DNA from: Plantago ovata
Lineage: Eukaryota > Streptophyta > Magnoliopsida > Lamiales > Plantaginaceae
Length of the DNA stretch: 64,000 bases
NCBI GenBank assembly: GCA_028274465.1
Contig: CM051458.1
Coordinates: 15,515,566-15,579,565 of the forward strand
Reading direction: 5' to 3'
A program made the position numbers and the translations under genes. Numbering within the stretch: position 1 is the stretch's first letter; each line of letters begins with the position of its first letter. The notes beneath the pieces were generated by a model that had not been told where the DNA came from, did no database searches, and worked only from the letters and a program-made list of their open reading frames with translations. Of the stretch, positions 56,117 to 64,000 are shown one piece after another.

Positions 56117-57147
56117 GCGCAGACAGGAGTCGAGTCAAAGACTTTAAACAATGGCGTTATCCGGGAGGCAACCCGGAGTTTTTATCGCTTTCTTTACCGC
56201 TTTATTGCATACATTCATACTTGAACAATTTGATTTTCATATGTGAATTTGTTCGTTTCTGTGTCGTATGTGCTTATGTTGTGTTTGAGTGAGATTTTAC
56301 GAGTGGTTTTATGAGAAAAATGGTTTTCGGGGACTTAAAACCGTATTTTTGTTCGGAGGATTTCGTCTCCCCGCATCGGGAGGTGGTGGGCGAACGCCCC
56401 GTACGGGGCGACTCGCCCCACGGTCTCTGCAGCTCAAAAAACGCGAGAAACCCCTTTTTCAGCTCATTTTCTTCACCCTCTCCTCTTCCTTCTTTCCAAA
56501 ATCCGAAAAAAGCTTAAATATTTCAATCTTTCATAACTTCTTCATTATTCCATCAAATTGTGTGTTCTTTAGCTTCAATCGAAGTCCGTTACGTGCTCTT
56601 TCTTTTCATCCGAACAGATTTCACCATAGTGCATTCGTTTTCCAGATCTGAGGTATCTTCTTATGAACCCTAAATTTTCAAATTTGGGGGTTTTCTAATT
56701 TGAGCTTCAATTAGGCTTATATGATGTATGGGTAGGTTGTTAGTGTGATTAGAAGCATTATTACTATCAATTGCATGCTCAATTATGCTAGAATTGTTGA
56801 TTTGGGAATTTTGCTACTAGATGTTTTTATCTTGTTATGCATTGTATCTTTTTCTTCGATTCCTTGCATATGATTGAGTTTATTGATGTAATGATGATGG
56901 ATTTGATGGTAGAATGCATAATTGTTGAGTATGAGGATTTATGATTTCTATGGTGTGAATTGAGCCTTGTTATTTAGGTTATTGGTTGTCTAGCAAGAGC
57001 ATAATGTGATGTATTGCATGTAGTAGTTACATTGGTATATTGCATGTTGAAGAAGCTAGGCTAGACATAAAGGATTGGGGGAGCTCGATTGTTGATTTAT
57101 CACTTGTGTGTTTCGTTCTTACACTAGCATATGCATGAGTCAGTTTT
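56117..57147 (+). other. Athila-like interior without coding sequence
   Basis: After the protease stop there is about 1 kb with no recognisable RT or integrase. It contains another GC palindrome (ACGCCCCGTACGGGGCG near 56390), a C/T-rich stretch and a probable intron ending TGTTTGCAG at 57179, just ahead of the next coding-like block. Confidence 0.6.
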
Positions 57148-57976
57148 GTGTCATACGAGGTACTAACTGTTGTTTGCAGGAACCATGCCAAGGGAGAGGA
57201 GCACTCCCGTATGATTACTATGAAGTATTGGAGGGGGGTCGATTACAACCATGTCAAGGAGAGTGATCTCGTTAGAGGTGCGTTCGAGCCACGGGCTCTT
57301 GCAACAACGTCGCGGATTATCCAAGAGGAGGAGCTAGAGTACACCTGGAGTAAGGAATCCTATGCCTATTCATGCACCACCGAAGGGACAGAAACAATAA
57401 TTACGTCAGCAATCTATCACAAGGACTGCAAAGTTCGAGTGAATAGGAAGGCACCGGGACGATCTTGCCGAGACGGATTCAATCTTGAGTCGACAGTGGC
57501 TAGAAGGTTCCGAAGCGCTAGCTTGGTTCCAAAACATAATGACATGGGTGCCCAGCCCCTCTTAGGGGTGCCCCTTGACTGCCTCTAAAGGGAGCATCAT
57601 ATAGACATCGGTCGCATCAACTGTAGAGAATGTGGTCGACATTGAAAAAAATGGAAGACAACCTCCGGGTATCCGAGCAGCTTGGTGTAACCTCCTCGAG
57701 GTGTAAAACATTGGAGAGGGAGGCTCTGATACCACTGCTCTTTCCCCTTCAACAGTTCACAAACTATTGGAGAGATACCGGGTGGAAGATTCCATAACAG
57801 CGGCGGCCAATCTTGAAGATTCTCTTCGACAATGCAACTCTACTGGTGATGATGATGGTGACAGTAGTGACAATGAAGGCCATACGGACAATGATGATAC
57901 AGATGGAGGAATTGTTCCTATCTGGCCTATAAATGGAACTACCGCACCTACCAGAAGACCTGATGATCACCTATAA
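57148..57976 (+). pseudogene. Second ORF region of the Athila-like element, unassigned and decayed
   Basis: Starts after a splice-acceptor-like TTTGCAG with ATGCCAAGGGAGAGG. Pieces such as TMKYWRGVDYNHVKESDLVRG, and an Asp-rich run near 57850-57900 (DDDGDSSDNEGHTDNDD), occupy the position of the PF20167-like ORF of the minus-strand copy (63236-63970). Their similarity to it is weak. At 57726-57737 a GCTCTGATACCA word resembles an inverted copia PBS, so a foreign insertion may be mixed in. No function can be given. Confidence 0.4.
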
Positions 57977-59455
57977 GGCTCCCAGAGCAGTCCCAATAAC
58001 TCACAAGCAGCATACTCAGCCGACCGAGGCCAAACCATGCGGTAACATCTAGTAGCACATCTTATTTCCTCATTTTCTTACTACTAGGGACTAGCGTTAA
58101 TTTCATGAGGGGGGATGGGGTTTAAGTGATCTAGTGTTGTTAGTTTGGAGCTTGCCATTGATGGTTTAGAGCTTGGTATTGGTAGGATGAGTATAGTACC
58201 TTGCATGTTTTATCCGTCTGCATTTGCATTTGCACATTTACCGCTTTCTTAGTTTTTAGGTTGCATTCACTACATTCATCCTAGGATAGTCTTGCATGTT
58301 TTATATGGAGTTTATTGCCGAATTTTTTGAACTTTTTTATTGGGTAGATTAACTAACTATGCTATCAATCATATGCTTCATCTCTATGAATTTGTTTGAG
58401 GTTTTTCTCGCTTGGCTTGTCACATTTATGTATTGTACTTAGTTAAGCTTGGTAGTCTCGACATCACTTAGTGGTGTTTTCTCTACTGCGGTTCACGAAG
58501 GCCTTTATAATAGGATGATGCATGTTAGGGTCTTATGGTTGTTTTCCCGAGTAATTATGTACCTAAGAGGCAACGAGTCTTCACCATGCTTTGAGATTGC
58601 TAAATGCCTAGGAAGGAGGTAGTGTGAGGTTGTGTGATACTTTATTTGCAAACCTATTCTTTTCGAATAGGTTTGGGGAGGTCGTTCGTGAGTCATTTTT
58701 TCCTTATGCTACTGCTGGCTAAAAAAATCAAAAAAAAAGAAAGAAAATTCCAGGAAAAAAGAAAAAAAAAAAAAAAAAGAAACTGGAAAGAAAAAAAAGA
58801 AAAAGACCCCAAAAAAGCAAAGAAGGGTCCAAAAAAAGGAAAGCCAAATAGCAGTTTAGCAAAGTGTTGTGTCTCATTTTCCAATTCCAGTAATGTTCGT
58901 AATCGTGTTGTAATTTTCTATTTTTGTCTTTTGTTTTTGAGTGTCATCTGTTCTAGACCACCCTCGTCCGGCCATTCAGGAAGTGGTGAATAGCTTAAGA
59001 CTTTTCTTAAGAGATGGGTAGAATAGGGGAGTGTTATCTTTTATAGGGAACCCTCCTTCGTTTGATGAGAGACAGTATTGGTTCGACCTCTTTGAGGAAA
59101 AGTCTTAACTTGGTGAACAACAGTAAGTCCTCAGTTTCATAGGCATGGGACAACCATTCGTATCTTAACATGTTTCATTACGTCGTCACTGACTAGGTCC
59201 AGGTAGAGAATGTTACGAGAGACTATCTTGTCTTAACATAAGTGCTTATGTGGATGTGTATGAGTCAATCGAGACATTCTTCAAACCTGTATTCATGTTT
59301 TGATTTATATGGTTTTTGTTCATATGTTTTTGATAGATTCAGTAGATTAGTTCATTTTATTTGGCATGAGACTCCATTTTGTGTGTTGCTTTGTTTTTTG
59401 CATTAGAGTCTAGCTTAGTTGCTTGAGGACAAGCAAAGGTTCGATTTGGGGAGTT
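57977..59455 (+). other. Athila-like 3' non-coding region and polypurine tract
   Basis: It mirrors 24779-26293 and 61701-63215: GCCGACCGAGGC motif, a hairpin AACCTATTC-TTTTC-GAATAGGTT (58651-58673), an A-rich tract (about 58720-58850) and the polypurine tract TTTGGGGAGTT directly before the LTR at 59456. No gene. Confidence 0.8.
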
Positions 59456-60238
59456 TGATGAATGTGTATTTTACACTTTCATTCGAGTCTTTTTCACCTA
59501 TTTTAGCTATCCTCTATGTTAATTTAGCTATATTTTAGTGCATTTATTAGAATAGTGTCACGTTTCCCTTTAGTCTTTATTTTACAGGTTTTGGTTGAAA
59601 AACGAGGATTTCCGGGCAATTATATTGAAGTAGACAGGAATTGGTGTTCCAGAAGCCTAATTGGAGTATCTGAAGGTTTCCGGATAGGATTTGAAGTCTA
59701 GGGGTCGAATCTGGAGGTTAGAAGGCCACTAGAAGTCAGAAACCGAGTCTGAAAAGGGGAAGAAATCCAAAAACGCGTATTTTTCCCGAGTTTTACTCCC
59801 GGGCGAATCGCCCGGGATGTGGGACGAATCGCCCCACACCAGGCGACTCGCCCGGTGTGTGGGGCCCTTCGCCCCACACAATTCGTAGCCTATATATAGT
59901 TGCTCAGTTTTTCTCCGTTTTTCATACTTTTCCAGACCTTTTCTCTCACCTTTCTCTGTAGTTTTAGGTAGGAACTTCCCAGAGCCTGTTCTGGGGGTTC
60001 ATAGCTTAGGAGATACTTTTTAATAGCAGTTTGGAGCTTGTAAGATCGCGATTCTTCGGAGATTGACAACCTTCGGTAACATTGTATCTTACAGTTTTTC
60101 TATTTATTTTTATATATCTTTCAACATGTTTTCTTCTATGATTTCTGTTGATTGCATGACAACTATGAGTAGCTAAACTTCTCGTTGGTGATAGTATGTG
60201 AATTCTTAGCGAAGGGTTGATAATTATGCTAATGGCTA
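59456..60238 (+). repeat. Athila-like 3' LTR portion
   Basis: Begins TGATGAATGTGTATTTTACAC after the polypurine tract, with the palindrome cluster at 59790-59880 and a TATA box near 59890. It follows the 5' LTR through ATGCTAATGGCTA and then gives way to Sirevirus pol sequence. Confidence 0.85.
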
Positions 60239-60426
60239 ACTTGAATTATTTCCTAGGATTGCAAGTCAAGCAATTCAAAGATGGAATATTCATAAATCAA
60301 GCAAAGTATGCAAAGGATATGCTCATAAAGTTCAGGATCAAAGAGGAAGAAAAACCTGAAAAGATCCCTATGAGTGTTGGTACCAAATTGGACTATACTA
60401 AACAAGATAAGAGTGTTGATGAACAC

Positions 60427-61700
60427 TAATGAACGCGAGATTTGTCAGGTCCCGGTTCAGTCAAATAAATTGTTATTTAGCCAAAGGCAATCCACAACTA
60501 CAATGAAAACCGTAGTGTAGTAGTAGAATGACTCGAGTGTCGTTCTCTCAGGACTATACTAGCTTTATCAAATCTAATTAAGAATATAAAACAGCAAATA
60601 GAAAGCAATAGGGGTTTTCAAGCAAATAATGGAGATTGGTGATAGTATGGTCCTTCTTAACATAATGGGTCGATAATCATGCATAAATTCTTCGGTCTTG
60701 CATAGAGATCTTTGAATCAATCTTGTGTCCTGTTGCAAGTATTAAGCACTACGAAGATAATATGGGTCTGACTTGTCAACAACTAACGTCCTATTGTGTT
60801 CCGTAATTATTCAACACTACGAAGATAATTGGTCTGATTGGTCGACAAGTGTCCAAGCATGCATAATAATCAATACAACATACGAGAATTTTGGTTGCAA
60901 CTGATCAACGAAATAAAGCAATGACACGGAGTATAATGCGCGATATAACCATTAGCATGATTATCTTCCCTCGCTAAGAATTCACATACTACCACCAATG
61001 ATAAGTTTAGCTACTCATAATAGGCATGCAATCAATAGCAATCTTAGAAGAAAACATATTGAAAGATAAATAAAATAAGTAGATAAAACTGTAAGATACA
61101 AAGTTACCGAAGGTTGTCAATCTCCGGATGATTGCGGTCCTACAAGCTCCAATCTGCTATGAAAAAGTATCCCCTAAGCTACGGAACTCCCAGGACAAGC
61201 CCCGGGAAGTTCCTACCTAAAACTATAGAGAGAGGTGAGAAAGTAGGCTCGGAAAGATATGATTTTCGGAGAAAAACTTGAGCTCTATATATAGGCCCGA
61301 AAAAACCCTGGGGCGGTTCGCCCGGTGCTGCGGCGGTTCGCCCCACAGTAAATTCGCGGAATTTCCGCGTTTTCGACGCGGTTTTGGATTTCTTCACCTC
61401 TTCGGACTCGGTTTATGACTTCTAGTAGCCTTCTAACCTCCAGATTCGGCCCCTAGACTCCAAATCCTATCCGAAAACCTTCAGATACTCCAAATAGGCT
61501 TCTGGAACACCAATTCCTTGTAGACTTCAATATAATTGCCCCGAAATCTCCGAATTTCAACCAAAACCTGTAAAATAAAATCTAAAGGGAAACGTGACAC
61601 TATTCTAATAAAATGTACTAAAATATAGCTAAATTAACATAGAGGATAGCTAAAATAGGTGAAAAAGACTCGAATGAAAGTGTAAAATACACATTCATCA
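60427..61700 (-). repeat. Athila-like 3' LTR (1274 bp)
   Basis: Minus strand TGATGAATGTG at 61700 to GCGTTCATTA at 60427, so the PBS-side terminus has drifted from TCATCA. TATA box near 61288 and the GGGGCGAAC/GGCGGTTCGCC palindromes at 61312-61350. Confidence 0.87.
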
Positions 61701-63235
61701 AACTCCCCAAACCGAACCTTTGCTTGTCCTCAAGCAACTAAGCTAGACTCTAATACAAAAAACATGCAAGACACAAAAATGGAGTTTCATGCCCAAATAA
61801 AATGAACTAAATTACTGAATCTATCAAATAACATATGAACAAAAACCATATAAATCAAAGCATGAATATAGGTTGAAGAATACCTCGATTGACTTATACA
61901 CATCCACATAAGTACTTATGTCAAGACAAGATAGTCTCTCGTAACATCCTTTACCTAGACCTAGTCAGTGACGACGTAATGATGCATGCTAAGATACAAA
62001 TGGTTGCCCCGTATCTATGAAACTGAGGACTTACTGTTGTTCCACCATGTTAAGACTTTCCCTCAAAAGAGGTCGAACCAGTACTGGCTCTCATCAAACG
62101 AAGGAGGGTTCCCTATAAAAGAAAACTCTCCCCTATTCTACCCATCTCTCAAGTAAAAATCTTAAGCTATTCACCACTTCCTGAATGGCAGGACGAGGGT
62201 GGTCTGGAACAGATGACACTCAAGACAAAAAAGATAAAAAATAGAAAAATACGATTACGAACAATACGAAAAATGGAAAAAATTCAAAACTTTGCTAAAC
62301 TGCTATTTGGCTTTTCTTTTTTGGACCCTTCTTTGCTTTTTTTAGGGTCTTCTTCCTTTTTTTTTTTCCTTCCAGATTGTTTTTCTTTTTCCTTTTTTTT
62401 CTTTTCTGGAAGTTTTCTTTTCTTTTTTTTTTTTTGATCTTTTTTCTAGCCAGCAGTAGCTAACAAAGAGAGAAACAAAAGACTCACACGACTTCCCCAA
62501 ACCTATTCGAAAGAATAGGTTGGAGTACCAAATTTACGGAAAAAGGAAAATAAACTCACGATACGAGAATGAAAAACAGAAACAAGTCTAACGATGGTGT
62601 AACCCCCTCCCCAAACCTATTCGGAAGAATAGGTTATAAACAAAGGATCACACAACCTCACACTACCTCCTTCCTAGGCATTTAGCAATCTCAAAGCATG
62701 GTGAAGACTTGTTGCCTCTTAGGTACATAATTACTCGGGAAAACAACCACAAGACCCTAACATGCATCATCCTATTATAAAGGCCTTCGTGAACCGCAGT
62801 AGAGAAAACACCACTAAGTGATGTCGAGACTACCTAGCTCAACTAAGTGCAATACATAAATGTGACAAGCCAAGCGAGAAAAACCTCAAACAAATTCATA
62901 GAGAATGAAGCATACGATTAATGGTACAGCTAGTTGATCTACCCAATAAAAAAGTTCAAAAAATTCGGCAATAAACTCCATATAAAACATGCAAAACTAT
63001 CCTAGGATGAATGCAACCTAAAAATCTAAGAAAGCAGTAAACGTGCAAATGCAAACAAAGAACAAGATACTAATCGACACAAAACCAAACAAAACTTAAC
63101 ATCATGGTTCACATCCCATCCCCCTTACGATTCTTAAGCTAGCCCCCTAGCAAAAGAGAATGAGTAATAAGAAGTGATACTAGATGTTACCGAAGGGTTT
63201 TGCCTCGGTCGGCTGAGAGTGGACAAGTGGAAGGA

Positions 63236-63970
63236 CTAATCATCGGGATGGTAGTCCCCATAAAAGTCACTCCACATGTCATTCATGAGCTCATTTGACT
63301 GTCGTAGAGCTTCCTGCTGTTGCTGGATCAGCTGTTGCTGCTCCCACATGTGCTGCCTATCCTCTCGGCGGTGCTCCTCGAATATCTCCCAATCGCGGTT
63401 GTGCTGGACAATGTGCCTGTCGATGTCCTGTCGCATGGCCGCGTTGTTGGCATCAATCCTGTCGAAACGGCTGTTGAGGTAGGTAGGGAATTCGGAGAAG
63501 TCAAATCCTCCAGACCCCTGTGGTGCTCCAGCTGGTGCATGCGGTGCATGATGGACAAACGGAATATCTGGAATCGGGGCTTCGCCAACATCGGCCTCCA
63601 TAGCATCCTCATGATCGGAATCATTCGGCTGGAATTGCCCTCCTACATCAGCAGCGGCTGCTGTGGGGTTCCTCAACTGATACCTGTTGAGCTGTACCTC
63701 AATGTTCGAGGGTGAAAGGGCAGCGACCTCGCAATCCCCCTCCTCAATATCGTCGACCCCATGATACTTGCAGTATGCTGTGATGAAGCTCGGAAAGATG
63801 AAAGGCTTCCTCTTCTTTTCCCAGTGGCGCTCGTACTCCTCATACATAATGCGCCCTATGTCGATCTGATGTTCGTCTATGAGGCAATAGAGGAGCTCGG
63901 CGTAGTAGGGCTGAATCCATGTGTCATTCTTCCTCGGGATCAAGTCGGAGATGCAAAATTTCGTCATCAC
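63236..63970 (-). CDS. Athila-like extra ORF, 'putative plant transposon protein' type (PF20167-like), C-terminal part
   Basis: Open minus-strand frame of at least 244 residues. The front part (WIQPYYAELLYCLIDEHQIDIGR followed by IFPSFITAYCKYHGV) fits the end of the plant 'putative plant transposon protein' domain found in Athila-type elements. An acidic/Pro-rich linker and a Gln-rich coiled coil (HMWEQQQLIQQQQEALRQS) follow. The ATG at 63970 is probably internal, because the family domain normally begins further upstream, outside the window. Function unknown. Confidence 0.6.
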   Translation of the reverse strand: MMTKFCISDLIPRKNDTWIQPYYAELLYCLIDEHQIDIGRIMYEEYERHWEKKRKPFIFPSFITAYCKYHGVDDIEEGDCEVAALSPSNIEVQLNRYQLRNPTAAAADVGGQFQPNDSDHEDAMEADVGEAPIPDIPFVHHAPHAPAGAPQGSGGFDFSEFPTYLNSRFDRIDANNAAMRQDIDRHIVQHNRDWEIFEEHRREDRQHMWEQQQLIQQQQEALRQSNELMNDMWSDFYGDYHPDD

Positions 63971-64000
63971 CTTAGCTTCGATGCTAAGGTCGCTATAACT

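Larger units (their letters stand above)
52713..60238 (+). mobile_element. Athila-like non-autonomous element, gag-protease only
   Basis: 5' LTR 52713-53964 (TGATGA...TCATCA), PBS 53968-53985, gag and protease 54110-56116, a further short coding-like block at 57148-57976, 3' non-coding region with an A-rich tract (58720-58850) and a hairpin (58651-58673), polypurine tract, 3' LTR portion 59456-60238. No reverse transcriptase, RNase H or integrase lies between protease and the 3' region. This matches the known class of LTR elements that keep only gag (and protease) and borrow the rest. It is inserted in Sirevirus pol, and is a fossil with several breaks. Confidence 0.88.
46588..60426 (+). mobile_element. 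Sirevirus (Ty1/copia), plus strand, interrupted by an Athila-like element
   Basis: Parts: 5' LTR 46588-48117, PBS TGGTATCAGAGC 48120-48131, gag 48232-50625, pol from 50626 (protease, integrase, start of reverse transcriptase) to 52712. Then comes a nested Athila-like element (52713-60238), followed by a short further piece of RT-RNase H region (60239-60426). A second Athila-like element is inserted at 60427, and the rest is not in the window. It is the same family as the minus-strand element at 1968-10546 but with more breaks (roughly half a dozen), so it is older. Confidence 0.9.
60427..64000 (-). mobile_element. Athila-like element (minus strand), 3' part, runs off the window
   Basis: In plus coordinates: 3' LTR 60427-61700, polypurine tract (61701-61718), 3' non-coding region with two hairpins (62500-62521 and 62614-62635) and an A-rich tract (62325-62440), then an ORF (63236-63970). 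The interior continues beyond the window. It is inserted in the plus-strand Sirevirus RNase H region. Confidence 0.88.

Noticed and set aside
1-64000. CRISPR array, operon or phage-like system
   Set aside because: No spaced identical repeats, bacterial-type genes or operon spacing; introns and plant transposons throughout.

Overview
This is a stretch of plant nuclear DNA, most likely from a eudicot. It holds Ty1/copia Sirevirus elements, Athila- and Tat-type Ty3/gypsy elements, CACTA elements with GCGACGGAT subterminal repeats, a MULE, a hAT MITE and a tRNA-derived SINE. Interrupted plant gene fragments with plant-style introns lie between them. No bacterial, plastid or mitochondrial gene was recognised. 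Nearly everything is nested transposable elements, and no host gene in the window looks complete.

Layout, left to right. 1-1867 is a contig-end copy of Sirevirus gag that nearly duplicates 6540-8420; a 100-N assembly gap follows (1868-1967). 1968-10546 is a minus-strand Sirevirus with a 5' LTR at 8854-10546. It sits inside the end of a plus-strand Athila-like element (10547-11882), which itself sits inside a Sirevirus LTR (11883-12580). 12581-13845 is a decayed LRR-encoding host gene. 13846-18497 is the 3' end of a minus-strand Tat-type element with a plus-strand (antisense) ORF of the 'putative gypsy-type transposon' family, split by a non-autonomous MULE (17241-18082, 9-bp TSD). 18498-26293 is an Athila-like minus-strand array in which one LTR serves two internal regions; a 2.09-kb solo LTR (19513-21602, 5-bp TSD) lies in its protease region. 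26294-27631 is a second copy of the LRR gene end plus the same Tat LTR at the same target site, here as a solo LTR.

27637-33014 and 43569-46587 are host DNA made of diverged repeats of one unrecognised gene locus. Between them lies a nested pair of CACTA transposons: an outer defective one (33018-43565, TSD TGT) and an inner near-complete one (34899-42554, TSD TAC), inserted in an intron of the outer element's TNPA-like gene. The inner element has a decayed TNPD-like transposase gene and an apparently intact five-exon TNPA-like gene. 46588-60426 is a plus-strand Sirevirus interrupted by a plus-strand Athila-like element (52713-60238). A minus-strand Athila-like element begins at 60427 and runs off the window.

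The genes belong to transposons. The Athila-like family here codes for gag and protease but shows no reverse transcriptase or integrase, so it would depend on enzymes made elsewhere. The inner CACTA keeps its DNA-binding TNPA-like protein while its transposase is broken. The most unusual structures are two families of tandem hairpins with compensatory stem changes (2548-2922 in the Sirevirus 3' region; 40673-40825 in a CACTA intron), the locus seen twice with and without a Tat element interior, and the Athila LTR shared by two interiors.
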